From assembly GCA_958347955.1 (NCBI GenBank), contig CATVXH010000006.1, positions 1-64,000 of the forward strand: DNA of 64,000 nt, in the 5' to 3' direction. The notes beneath the pieces were generated by a model. It ran no database searches and had not been told where the DNA came from. It saw nothing but the letters and a program-made list of their open reading frames with translations. The position numbers were made by a program, and so were the translations under genes. This document shows, one piece after another, positions 35,140-44,127 of this stretch; position 1 is the stretch's first letter, and the number at the start of each line of letters is the position of its first letter. Source of the stretch: an uncultured Sutterella sp. (GTDB lineage Bacteria; Pseudomonadota; Gammaproteobacteria; Burkholderiales; Burkholderiaceae_F).

Positions 35140-37170
35140 GTGAGCGATATTGTTAAAACATTTCCCAATTCACCCTTTGAGCTTCACGCCCCTTATGAAC
35201 CGTCCGGAGACCAACCTCAGGCGATCAAAGAATTAAACGAGGGACTGGAAGACGGTCTGGCTTTCCAGACGCTGTTGGGGGTGACCGGGTCGGGTAAAAC
35301 TTTCACAATGGCCAACGTCATTGCCCGTCAGGGTGTGCCCGCCATCATTATGGCGCCCAACAAGACGCTTGCCGCTCAGCTGTACTCCGAAATGAGGGAA
35401 TTTTTCCCCAATAACGCGGTGGAGTATTTCGTATCCTATTACGACTACTATCAGCCCGAGGCCTATGTGCCGAGCAGGGATCTCTTTATTGAAAAAGATT
35501 CGGCGATCAACGAGCACATTGAGCAGATGCGTCTTGCGGCCACAAAAAGCATTCTTGAGCGCCGGGACACAATCATTGTGGCAACCGTTTCGGCGATCTA
35601 CGGTATAGGTAAACCTGAAAGCTACACGCAGATGCGGCTGATCATGAGAACGGGCGACCTGAAGAGCCGTTCGGACTTTATCTCGCAGCTTGTCCGCATG
35701 CAATATAAGCGAAGCGAAATGGATTTCGCCCGAGGAACCTTTCGCGTCAGGGGGGATACGATCGATGTTTTCCCGGCCGAACACGCGGAAATGGCCGTGC
35801 GCTTTGAGCTTTTTGACGATGAATTGGAGTCCATCGCCTTATTCGATCCGCTCACGGGCAAAATCGTGCAGAAAGTCACCCGCTTTGTGATCTATCCGGC
35901 CAGCCATTACGTGACTCCTCGCGACGAGATTGTGCGCGCAATCGGCACGATCAAAGAGGAACTTCGCGAGCGTAAGAAAGAATTTTTGCAAGAGGGCAAG
36001 TTTGTCGAAGCCCAGCGGCTGGAACAACGAACACTTTTTGACTTGGAGATGCTCGATCAGGTGGGGTTCTGCAAGGGCATTGAAAACTACTCCCGACACC
36101 TGACAGGATTGGCTCCCGGTGTGGCGCCTCCCTGTTTGATAGATTACCTGCCTGCCGATTGCCTTATGTTTTTTGACGAGTCGCATGTAATGATGGGGCA
36201 ATTGGGCGGCATGTACAGAGGGGACCGTTCCCGCAAGGAAACCTTGGTGCTGTACGGCTTCAGACTTCCCTCGGCTTTGGACAACCGCCCGCTTCGGTTT
36301 GACGAGTTTGAGCGCAAAATGCGCCGCAGCATCTTTGTCTCCGCCACTCCTGCCGACTACGAGCTCGAACATTCCTCCCAGGTGGTTGAACAAGTGGTGC
36401 GGCCGACGGGACTGGTTGACCCGGAGGTGATCGTGCGCCCCGCGGCAACTCAGGTCGATGATGTGCTCTCCGAAATCAATGAAAGAGTTAAAAGGCGCGA
36501 GCGTGTGCTTGTGACCACGCTCACCAAACGGATGGCCGAAGACCTCACGGATTTCTTAAGCGACAATGGCGTGAAGGTGCGGTATTTGCACTCGGACATT
36601 GATACGGTTGAGCGAGTGGAAATCATTCGGGATTTGCGCGCCGGTGTTTTTGATGTCTTAGTCGGCATCAATCTTTTGCGCGAAGGTCTGGATATTCCTG
36701 AAGTGTCGCTGGTGGCGATTCTCGACGCGGATAAAGAAGGTTTTTTGAGAAGCGAGCGCTCGCTCATTCAAACAATCGGACGTGCCGCCAGAAACGTGGC
36801 CGGGACAGCCATTTTGTATGCTGACAAAATGACCGATTCAATGAAGCGGGCAATCGGGGAGACGGAACGACGCCGCGATAAACAAAAAGCCTATAACGAA
36901 GCGCACGGCATTACACCGAAGAGCGTGAAAAAAGAAGTGCGCGATATTATTGACGGTGTTTATCGACCGGATGCGCCGAGCCGGGATGATATTGCGGAAA
37001 ATGTCGGCGCCATGAGTGAAAAAGAACTATCGGCCCAGATTAAAAAGCTTGAAAAACAGATGTTTGATTATGCGAAAAATCTGGACTTTGAAAAGGCAGC
37101 GGCGGTACGCGATAAACTTGCGGAATTAAAAGGCCGGGTTTTGGGCGCGGCCCATCCGACAGAGACCTAA
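35140..37170 (+). CDS. uvrB: Excinuclease ABC subunit B
   Basis: A 676-residue DNA-damage-verification helicase of nucleotide excision repair. Visible are Walker A GVTGSGKT, the damage-probing beta-hairpin YYDYYQPEAYVPSRD, the DESH box, the QTIGRAARN motif VI and a C-terminal UVR domain that binds UvrC. I chose the GTG at 35140 after GAGAG because it gives the normal length (E. coli 673). No clear SOS box was found upstream. Confidence 0.96.
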   Translation: MSDIVKTFPNSPFELHAPYEPSGDQPQAIKELNEGLEDGLAFQTLLGVTGSGKTFTMANVIARQGVPAIIMAPNKTLAAQLYSEMREFFPNNAVEYFVSYYDYYQPEAYVPSRDLFIEKDSAINEHIEQMRLAATKSILERRDTIIVATVSAIYGIGKPESYTQMRLIMRTGDLKSRSDFISQLVRMQYKRSEMDFARGTFRVRGDTIDVFPAEHAEMAVRFELFDDELESIALFDPLTGKIVQKVTRFVIYPASHYVTPRDEIVRAIGTIKEELRERKKEFLQEGKFVEAQRLEQRTLFDLEMLDQVGFCKGIENYSRHLTGLAPGVAPPCLIDYLPADCLMFFDESHVMMGQLGGMYRGDRSRKETLVLYGFRLPSALDNRPLRFDEFERKMRRSIFVSATPADYELEHSSQVVEQVVRPTGLVDPEVIVRPAATQVDDVLSEINERVKRRERVLVTTLTKRMAEDLTDFLSDNGVKVRYLHSDIDTVERVEIIRDLRAGVFDVLVGINLLREGLDIPEVSLVAILDADKEGFLRSERSLIQTIGRAARNVAGTAILYADKMTDSMKRAIGETERRRDKQKAYNEAHGITPKSVKKEVRDIIDGVYRPDAPSRDDIAENVGAMSEKELSAQIKKLEKQMFDYAKNLDFEKAAAVRDKLAELKGRVLGAAHPTET

Positions 37171-37183
37171 AGGATAGCGAGTG

Positions 37184-37843
37184 ATGTTAACGATACCGGA
37201 TCCAAACCGGATTTTCGCCAACGAATACGGTACAAGTGTTTTTCTCAAAAATGTGGTCAAGGCTCCCAACATTGAGGTCGGCGAATATACCTACTATGAC
37301 GATGCCGAGGATCCGGTTAATTTCGAAAAGCGCTGCGTGCTTTTCAATTATTCGGACTATTTTCCCGAAAAACTCATCATTGGAAAATTTTGCTCGATTG
37401 CGCAAGGTGTGCAATTCATGATGGGTGCGGCCAATCATCGTATCAATAGTTTGAGCACGTATCCTTTTAATGTCATGGGCGGTTGTTGGCGAGAAATGAC
37501 GACTCCGCACATTGATGAATTGCCAAGAAAAGGCGATATTGTGATTGGCAACGATGTTTGGATCGGCCGTGAGGCAAAAATTCTGCCCGGCGTCAGGATA
37601 GGTGACGGAGCGATTGTCGGCGCCTACGCGGTGGTGGCTAAGGATGTGCCCGCCTATAGCGTGGCGGTGGGCAATCCCGCCCGAGTGGTTAAAAAACGTT
37701 TTTCCGATGAATTGACTGAACTTCTATTGAAAGCGCGTTGGTGGGATTGGCCCGTCGAGGAGATCACAGAATTTTTGCCGGTTTTGACAAGTGGGGACCT
37801 CGTTGCGGCCGGTAATGCATTAAAGGAAAAAATCACCGGGTAG
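37184..37843 (+). CDS. CatB/Vat-type hexapeptide-repeat acetyltransferase
   Basis: A 219-residue acetyltransferase of the xenobiotic (XAT) class with left-handed beta-helix hexapeptide repeats in the C-terminal half (IVIGNDVWIGREAKILPGV). The family histidine is in GAANHRINSLSTYPF, near residue 86. Relatives inactivate chloramphenicol or streptogramin A, but most chromosomal ones have unknown substrates. AAAGGA precedes the ATG, 13 bp after uvrB. Resistance cannot be claimed from sequence alone. Confidence 0.82.
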   Translation: MLTIPDPNRIFANEYGTSVFLKNVVKAPNIEVGEYTYYDDAEDPVNFEKRCVLFNYSDYFPEKLIIGKFCSIAQGVQFMMGAANHRINSLSTYPFNVMGGCWREMTTPHIDELPRKGDIVIGNDVWIGREAKILPGVRIGDGAIVGAYAVVAKDVPAYSVAVGNPARVVKKRFSDELTELLLKARWWDWPVEEITEFLPVLTSGDLVAAGNALKEKITG

Positions 37844-37963
37844 TTTCTTGCTAATTCTCGAAACCCAGCCTTTCGCTCGGATATCTTATCGCAGTGGCGG
37901 TTTAAGCTTTTTAAGAAACGTCTAAAATGTCAGACGTTAATGATTTTGATAGAAGGTTTTGAA

Positions 37964-38491
37964 ATGTCCATTACTACAACGATTCATACCGAAATGCGCC
38001 GAGAAGACCGCGCGGTGGATGACCCGACGATCATCAAGGCTTTCTTGCATCGCTGCAAGATGATCACTTTGGCTATTCATGATGAGCCGTTCCCGTACAT
38101 TGTTCCGTTGAGCTACGGCTATGAGGTCAATGATGACGGTTTAATTTTCTATTTCCATGGCGCCGCCGAAGGTCATAAAGTGGACCTTTATCACAAAAAC
38201 CCTCACGTGAGTTTCTGTGTGGCGGAGCCTGCTGCCACCATTATTGAAGACAATCCCGCTTGCCGTTCCGGACAAAATTATTTCTCCGTGGTTGGGCGCG
38301 GCGTCATTGAACGGTTGTCGGGATCTGACCGTGTCAAAGCCATGGATGCCATCATGCATCACTACATGGGGGATAACGGAGAATTTTCTTGGACTTATCC
38401 TGAAGAGGTGCTCGATAAAATGGCTTTCTGGGCGCTTCGTGTGCATGAGCTTTCCGCGAAAACCCGTCAGGAAATGGCTTTCAGGAAATAA
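37964..38491 (+). CDS. NimA-like flavin-binding protein (PNPOx fold)
   Basis: A 175-residue split-barrel flavoprotein of the pyridoxamine-phosphate-oxidase-like superfamily. The pattern YIVPLSYGYE with FHGAAEGHKVDL is typical of the Nim/NimA-related group. Some Nim proteins protect against nitroimidazoles by reduction; most homologues are uncharacterised. The ATG at 37964 follows AAGG; an upstream ATG adds eight unlikely residues. Confidence 0.8.
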   Translation: MSITTTIHTEMRREDRAVDDPTIIKAFLHRCKMITLAIHDEPFPYIVPLSYGYEVNDDGLIFYFHGAAEGHKVDLYHKNPHVSFCVAEPAATIIEDNPACRSGQNYFSVVGRGVIERLSGSDRVKAMDAIMHHYMGDNGEFSWTYPEEVLDKMAFWALRVHELSAKTRQEMAFRK

Positions 38492-38496
38492 GGGTC

Positions 38497-39132
38497 ATGA
38501 AAAATTTCCATGATTTGGTTGGGGGCTTTCATCACTTCCGGGCCAATTATTTTCTCAAAGAAAAAGAATTCTTTGAGACATTGGCTCACTCGCAAAGTCC
38601 CAAGACGCTTGTGATCGCTTGCTGCGATTCAAGAACGGATCCGGCCATTGTCTTGGGGTGCAAGCCCGGAGATCTTTTTGTCGTTCGCAGCGTGGCGGCG
38701 ATAGTGCCCGCGCTTGAGCAGGCGGGTGAATATGACGCGGTGATGGCCGCCGTGGAGTATGGCGTGAAGCACCTCAATGTGGAAAACATTGTTGTGATGG
38801 GACACTCCAATTGCGGCGGTATCGCCGGCCTCCTCAACCCGCACAAAATACAGGGCGAGCGTTATATCAGCCGTTGGGTTTCATTGGCCTGTCCGGCAAT
38901 AAATAAAATTAACGAGGAAAATCCCGGCCAGCCCGAACATGAGAAATCACGCTTGTGCGAAGAGGCCGCGGTGCTATTGTCCTTGGAAAATCTCCTCTCG
39001 TATCCGTGGATTGAAGAGGCGGTCGAAAGCGGGCGTCTTACGATTCACTCGATTTACTATGACATGCGGCAAGGCGTGCTAAATATTTGGAATCCTCACA
39101 CGGAGGATTTTGAGCCGGTGACTTTGCGCTGA
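38497..39132 (+). CDS. Beta-class carbonic anhydrase
   Basis: A 211-residue zinc enzyme that interconverts CO2 and bicarbonate. Zinc ligands C42, H103 and C106 are seen in ACCDSRTDP and MGHSNCGG, with the D44-R46 dyad. It follows the Nim-like gene by 5 bp and ends at a hairpin. Confidence 0.95.
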   Translation: MKNFHDLVGGFHHFRANYFLKEKEFFETLAHSQSPKTLVIACCDSRTDPAIVLGCKPGDLFVVRSVAAIVPALEQAGEYDAVMAAVEYGVKHLNVENIVVMGHSNCGGIAGLLNPHKIQGERYISRWVSLACPAINKINEENPGQPEHEKSRLCEEAAVLLSLENLLSYPWIEEAVESGRLTIHSIYYDMRQGVLNIWNPHTEDFEPVTLR

Positions 39133-39137
39133 AAAAT

Positions 39138-39162
39138 GAAAGGGCCGCTAAAGCGGCCTTTT
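39138..39162 (+). terminator. Terminator between carbonic anhydrase and smr genes
   Basis: GGCCGCT pairs with AGCGGCC, followed by TTTTCC. It lies in the 53-bp gap between convergent genes and could work in both directions. Confidence 0.75.
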
Positions 39163-39185
39163 CCAATGAGAACAGAAGTTTTAAA

Positions 39186-39890
39186 TCATAACTTTTTAGT
39201 AATCAGCACGCGCAGGGCTCCTGAGCCGCCTTCTTCAGCGGGCGACTGAACAAAGGCCTGGACTTCCCGCATTTGCCGAAGCCATCGTCTGACTTGACCC
39301 TTTAACACCGGTCCTTCCTCGCCGCTATTGATTCCTTTGCCGGTGACAACGCGCACACACCGGATACGGGCTTCACGGGCCTGCAAAATAAAATCCACGA
39401 GAGCGCGCCGCGCCTCTTCTGTGCGGTAGCCGTGCAAATCCAGATGAGCCCCCACGGGCCAAAGCCCCCGGGAGAGCTTTTGAGCGAGATCCACTCCACA
39501 GCCGACGGCAATATATTCTCGATCGCTCCAATCATCGGCGCTGGCGCCGTCATAGCTGTCGGATAAGCCCACCTCGGCACGAAGCTTCACGGGCGTTTGC
39601 TCCACAATCGGACGGGGAGGCTTTTTAGCCGGTTGCGCGCGTTGACTGCCGCTCTCAAGCTTAACAACGCCAAGTCGCTTCATTTCTTTTTCGAAAAGGT
39701 CTTTTTCAGACACGTCCCTCTCGGTGGGGGTGACGCCGATTCTTTTCATTTCTTCAGCGAAAAGCGCCCGGTCATCTTCAGCCTTTTCACGGCGCTCAAG
39801 TCTTGCGGCCTGTTCTTTTTCACGAATGACGGCTTCTTCCGAAAGCCGTGCTTTCATTCCTTTTAACGCATCAAACCCTTTGGCGCGCAT
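39186..39890 (-). CDS. Smr-domain protein
   Basis: A 234-residue protein with a C-terminal Smr domain (about 140-232), a DNA/RNA nuclease-type fold related to the MutS2 tail. LDLHGYRTEEAR is intact, but the usual HGKG motif reads TGKG (VVTGKGINS). The N-terminal part is charged and helical and contains a tandem motif, LFAEEMKRIGV and LFEKEMKRLGV, 27 residues apart. Six bp separate it from trxB upstream, so they probably share a transcript. Confidence 0.82.
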   Translation of the reverse strand: MRAKGFDALKGMKARLSEEAVIREKEQAARLERREKAEDDRALFAEEMKRIGVTPTERDVSEKDLFEKEMKRLGVVKLESGSQRAQPAKKPPRPIVEQTPVKLRAEVGLSDSYDGASADDWSDREYIAVGCGVDLAQKLSRGLWPVGAHLDLHGYRTEEARRALVDFILQAREARIRCVRVVTGKGINSGEEGPVLKGQVRRWLRQMREVQAFVQSPAEEGGSGALRVLITKKL

Positions 39891-39896
39891 GGTGCT

Positions 39897-40856
39897 TTAC
39901 TCCAAGTTTTCCAGATAGCGTTGAGCGTCGAGCGCGGCCATGCATCCCGAGGCGGCACTCGTGACCGCTTGCCGGTAGACGGGATCCTGACAGTCGCCCG
40001 CGGCAAAGACCCCTTCAATATTGGTGGCGGTGGCTGCCGAAGTGCCGGTGCCCCGCGTGACTATATAACCGCCCTCGAGCGTGAGCTCATCGGCAAAAAT
40101 TTTGGTATTGGGCGAGTGACCGATGGCAATGAAAAGCCCGTCAATGTCGACAGTTTCATCGGGCTTGCCGTTTGTGCTTTTCAGTAAAACGCCGGTCACT
40201 CCCTGGTCATCGCCGAGGACCTCTTTGACTTCAGCGAAAAGATGCAAGACGATTTTGCCCTCATCGACCGCGTGCATGAGTTTGTTGACCATGATGGGTT
40301 CGGCTTTGAAAGTATTCCGTCTGTGCACGAGGTGGACCACGCTGGCGATGTTGGATAGGTAAAGCGCTTCTTCAAGCGCGGCGTTGCCTCCTCCCACAAC
40401 CGCCACGGGCTTTTTGCGGTAGAAAAAGCCGTCGCAAGTGGCGCAGGCCGACACTCCGCGGCCCTTGTATCGGGATTCCGATTCCAGCCCCAGGTATTTG
40501 GCGCTAGCGCCGGTGGCGATGATCAACGCGTCGCAGGTGAAAGTTTTCCCCGAATCGGCTTCCAGGCGGATCGGTTTTTCTTTTAAATGGGCGGCCGTGA
40601 TTAGATCAAACTCAATGCGCGTGCCAAATCTTTCAGCGTGCTCCATGAAGCGCTGCATGAGATCAGGTCCCGGCGTGCCGTTGACATCGGCGGGCCAGTT
40701 TTCAATTTCAGAAGTGGTCATGAGTTGACCGCCTTGTTCCATGCCGGTGATGAGCAACGGTTGAAGGTTTGCTCGCGCCGCGTAAACAGCGGCAGTGTAG
40801 CCCGCGGGGCCCGAACCGATAATGATGAGTTTTTCGTGTTGAACCGTATCTGACAT
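39897..40856 (-). CDS. trxB: Thioredoxin reductase
   Basis: A 319-residue FAD/NADPH enzyme that keeps thioredoxin reduced. FAD motif GSGPAGYTAAVYAARA at residue 14, redox pair C138-A-T-C141 in SACATCDGFF, and NADPH-side motif GGGNAALEEALYL. Length matches E. coli TrxB. Confidence 0.95.
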   Translation of the reverse strand: MSDTVQHEKLIIIGSGPAGYTAAVYAARANLQPLLITGMEQGGQLMTTSEIENWPADVNGTPGPDLMQRFMEHAERFGTRIEFDLITAAHLKEKPIRLEADSGKTFTCDALIIATGASAKYLGLESESRYKGRGVSACATCDGFFYRKKPVAVVGGGNAALEEALYLSNIASVVHLVHRRNTFKAEPIMVNKLMHAVDEGKIVLHLFAEVKEVLGDDQGVTGVLLKSTNGKPDETVDIDGLFIAIGHSPNTKIFADELTLEGGYIVTRGTGTSAATATNIEGVFAAGDCQDPVYRQAVTSAASGCMAALDAQRYLENLE

Positions 40857-41006
40857 TTTCCAGCCTCGTATTCTTAGTTGAACGAATCCATTTTATCCGA
40901 GACTTGGCGCGAAAAGAGCGGAAAAATTGCAAACATTGGTCAAGAAGCGATCATTTCATGACACAAACACCGTACAATGTTGGGGTTGAGTACAGAAGTG
41001 TTGTTG

Positions 41007-43424
41007 ATGAAAAAACCGGCATTAATCAAAGAAAAAGCGAAAAAAAATATATTGCAACCGTCAGCCCGCAAATCGACACGAAGCAAAGCGGCCACCGTTC
41101 CGGTAACAGTGAGCGCGGTGGAAAACAACCCCATTGCAGTGCAGGATAAACGCAAAAAAGTCAGGCTCGGATCGGTGGCGGGCTTTTGCCTGCTCGTTTT
41201 CGCTGTGCTTTATCTGTTGATGTTGCTTTCCTACAATCAATCAGACCCCTCCTTTACGCACGCGGCGCCCCAGGTTAGTCCCAAAAATTGGATCGGCTTA
41301 TTGGGCGCGTGGGTCTCGGATATCGCTCTTTTTGCTCTCGGATGGTCCGCATATTGGTTAGCGCCCGTTTGTTTGATGAGCGCTTGGCGCGCGGTAAGTC
41401 CCAGTTACCGCAAACCCGCTTTTGGGAAAATCAGTCATTTATTCGGTCTGATTATTCTGTTGTCGGCAAGCACTTCCCTTGAGGCGCTGCGCCTTTATTA
41501 CCTCGCCGACCCTTTGCCGGGGCTGGCGGGCGGCATTCTCGGCCAAACCTTAATGACGACCTGCGTGCCCGTTGTGGGTGCCTTGGGACTGACACTTTTG
41601 ATGATCGTTTTTGCCATGTTTGGCGCGGCGGTCTTTTTTGATTTCTCATGGTTGGATGTGGCGGAAAAGGTCGGCACAAGGCTGGATCGATTGTGGCACT
41701 TTTTTACCGACAGGCATGAAGCCCGTGTGGACGAGCAAAAGGGCAAGACCGCTCAGCAAGAGCTTGCTCAACACTTCAGTCAGGAGGCTTCTGAAGTGCC
41801 CGCCTTGGATAAGGCCGCCGACATGGCCGCGGAAGCCAGCCCTCCCGTTCAAAGCCGTCCTGTGATCAACCCCCAGGCCAAGGTGAAGAAGTCCGAGGTG
41901 GCCCTTGAAGCTCAGCAGGACACGCTTTTTGAAGACGCGGCGCAGCCCGTGCGCCCCTCGCTTCGCCTTTTTGATCCGGCGGGCAACTCCGAACCGTCAA
42001 TTGATAAGGCTTCTCTGGCGGTCATGAGCGGTCTGATTGAAAGTAAATTGGCCAGCTACGGAGTTTCCGTCAAAGTGAAAGCGGCCAATCCCGGTCCTGT
42101 TGTCACTCGTTACGAAATCGAATTGGCCGAAGGGGTTAAGAGTTCCAGTGTGAAAAGTCTTGAATCGGATTTGGCCCGGGTGCTTTCCGTGCAGTCCGTG
42201 CGTGTGCTCGATACGGTGCCCAACACCCCTTACATGGGCATTGAAGTGCCCAATCCAAGACGCCAACTGGTTCGCATTTCAGAGCTTTTGGGATCTCAAG
42301 ACTTCGCCAAGTCCAAGGCATTGTTGCCCTTGTGTTTAGGAAAGCGCATTACGGGCGAACCTTTCGTAGTGGATTTGGCCAAGATGCCTCACTTGCTTGT
42401 GGCCGGCACCACGGGCTCCGGCAAATCGGTGGGCGTCAACAGCATGATTTTGTCGCTGCTTTATAAGTTTGAGCCCTCGGCGCTTCGTCTGATTCTCATC
42501 GACCCGAAAAAAGTGGAATTCGCTTACTACGAGGACATTCCTCATTTGCTCTGTCCGGTGGTCGATCAGATGAATGAAGCCAAGCACGGCCTGCAATGGT
42601 GCGTGAAAGAAATGGAGCGGCGCTACAAACTTGCTCACAGCATTAAGGTGAGAAACCTTGAAAGCTACAACGCTAAAGTGCGCGAAGCCAAAGCGGCCGG
42701 CGCTCCTTTGATGAATCCTTTGGCCAAGAACGCCGGCGAAGAGATCGAACTGGAAGAGCTGCCTTACATTGTGGTGGTGGTCGATGAATTGGCCGATTTG
42801 CTGATGGTTGACAAAAAGGGCGTGGAAGAGTCGTTGATTCGGTTGGCGCAGAAAGCTCGCGCGGCAGGCATCCACTTGATTTTGGCCACTCAGCGCCCAA
42901 GCGCGGATGTGATTTCAGGATTGCTTCGGACAAATATCCCGTCTCGGGCGGCTTTCCAAGTGGCCACGGGATCGGATAGCCGCATTATTTTGGATCAGAC
43001 TGGGGCTGAAAATCTGCTTGGCAATGGCGACTTCCTTTTCAAGATGCCCAGTTTGCAGGTGCTGGAGCGCATCCAGGGCGCTTTCGTTACCGATGAGGAA
43101 TTGGAAAGAGTCACCCAATCGTTGCGTCAAATGGCTAAACCCAATTACGTGGACGATGTGCTTGTGAGCGATGAGGAGGAAAGCAGCGCTTCTGATGAGC
43201 CTAGGGGCACCAACGGCGGTAAGAAAGATCCGCTTTTTGATAAAGCCGTTCAGATTGTGATTGAAAGCAATAAGTGTTCGGTGACCTATCTTCAGAGACG
43301 ATTGGGAGTCGGTTATCCGCGGGCAGCCAATATTGTCGAGGACATGGAAGCTGAGGGAATCGTCAGCCCGGCCGATTCCAGCGGTCGTCGCACGATTAAC
43401 GCCAGAAATAACGAGGAACTTTGA
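41007..43424 (+). CDS. ftsK: DNA translocase FtsK
   Basis: An 805-residue division and chromosome-segregation motor. Four N-terminal membrane segments (about 55-210) anchor it at the septum. After a short Ala/Glu/Pro linker (about 230-320) comes the RecA-like motor with Walker A AGTTGSGKS and Walker B VVVVDELADLL, then a winged-helix gamma domain. The linker is much shorter than in E. coli. I chose the ATG at 41007 after an AGAAGTG site. Confidence 0.95.
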   Translation: MKKPALIKEKAKKNILQPSARKSTRSKAATVPVTVSAVENNPIAVQDKRKKVRLGSVAGFCLLVFAVLYLLMLLSYNQSDPSFTHAAPQVSPKNWIGLLGAWVSDIALFALGWSAYWLAPVCLMSAWRAVSPSYRKPAFGKISHLFGLIILLSASTSLEALRLYYLADPLPGLAGGILGQTLMTTCVPVVGALGLTLLMIVFAMFGAAVFFDFSWLDVAEKVGTRLDRLWHFFTDRHEARVDEQKGKTAQQELAQHFSQEASEVPALDKAADMAAEASPPVQSRPVINPQAKVKKSEVALEAQQDTLFEDAAQPVRPSLRLFDPAGNSEPSIDKASLAVMSGLIESKLASYGVSVKVKAANPGPVVTRYEIELAEGVKSSSVKSLESDLARVLSVQSVRVLDTVPNTPYMGIEVPNPRRQLVRISELLGSQDFAKSKALLPLCLGKRITGEPFVVDLAKMPHLLVAGTTGSGKSVGVNSMILSLLYKFEPSALRLILIDPKKVEFAYYEDIPHLLCPVVDQMNEAKHGLQWCVKEMERRYKLAHSIKVRNLESYNAKVREAKAAGAPLMNPLAKNAGEEIELEELPYIVVVVDELADLLMVDKKGVEESLIRLAQKARAAGIHLILATQRPSADVISGLLRTNIPSRAAFQVATGSDSRIILDQTGAENLLGNGDFLFKMPSLQVLERIQGAFVTDEELERVTQSLRQMAKPNYVDDVLVSDEEESSASDEPRGTNGGKKDPLFDKAVQIVIESNKCSVTYLQRRLGVGYPRAANIVEDMEAEGIVSPADSSGRRTINARNNEEL

Positions 43425-44056
43425 TGCGTAAGGTTTTTGTCGCCGCGCTCGGCGCGCTGATGTTCGCCTCCATGTCGGTGATGGCTGCGGCCACTGATGA
43501 TTTGGAACGCTTTTTAAATTCTGTCACAAGCGCGCAAGGCACTTTTGAGCAAACGGTCTATACCCGTGAAGGGGAAAATAAAGACGGCGCCGGCAGCGGT
43601 GATTTCGCTTTTTTACGTCCCGGGAAATTTCGCTGGCACTATAACGCGCCTTTTGAAGAGTTGATTCAAACCAATGGAAAAACGCTCTGGCTTTATGACA
43701 CGGAATTGGCTCAGGTGACTGTGAAAGCGCTTTCCGGCGCCATTCCTGCCTCTCCGGCCTCGTTATTGTTCGGCGCGCGCGATTTCCGTAAAGATTTTGA
43801 CGTTCAAAACCAGCCGGCCAAAGATGGGTTGGATTGGCTTAAAGCAACTCCGAAGGACAGCGCTTCCGGCTTTTCCGAGGTGACGATCGGTTTTAAAAAT
43901 GGTCTGCCTTACCGAATGGTCTTAACCGACAATTTTGGGCAGCAAACGCGGCTGACTTTTTCTGACTTTAAAACCAATGTCAAACTCAAAGCTTCAGACT
44001 TTGAATTTAAAGTGCCAAAGGGCGTCGACGTGCTCAAGGACAACAGCGCTTACTGA
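43424..44056 (+). CDS. lolA: Outer-membrane lipoprotein carrier LolA
   Basis: A 210-residue periplasmic chaperone that ferries lipoproteins from LolCDE to LolB. Signal peptide of about 22 residues ending near MAAA. The mature start DLERFLNSVTSAQGTFEQ and KFRWHYNAPFEELI match the family. Its ATG overlaps the ftsK stop (TGATG), so translation is coupled. Confidence 0.93.
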   Translation: MRKVFVAALGALMFASMSVMAAATDDLERFLNSVTSAQGTFEQTVYTREGENKDGAGSGDFAFLRPGKFRWHYNAPFEELIQTNGKTLWLYDTELAQVTVKALSGAIPASPASLLFGARDFRKDFDVQNQPAKDGLDWLKATPKDSASGFSEVTIGFKNGLPYRMVLTDNFGQQTRLTFSDFKTNVKLKASDFEFKVPKGVDVLKDNSAY

Positions 44057-44076
44057 TTTCAGTTGTGTTTCAAAAA

Positions 44077-44110
44077 CAAAGCCTCGGCAAGTTTTTTGAC
44101 CGAGGCTTTG
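44077..44110 (+). terminator. ftsK-lolA terminator
   Basis: CAAAGCCTCGG pairs with CCGAGGCTTTG (11-bp perfect stem, loop of 12), followed by TTGTT. It also lies just past the convergent permease stop. Confidence 0.8.
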
Positions 44111-44127
44111 TTGTTAGAGGGTGATCA

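Noticed and set aside
37184..38491. Antibiotic-resistance calls (streptogramin/chloramphenicol and nitroimidazole)
   Set aside because: Fold membership is clear but both families have many members without resistance activity; no resistance phenotype can be read from sequence.
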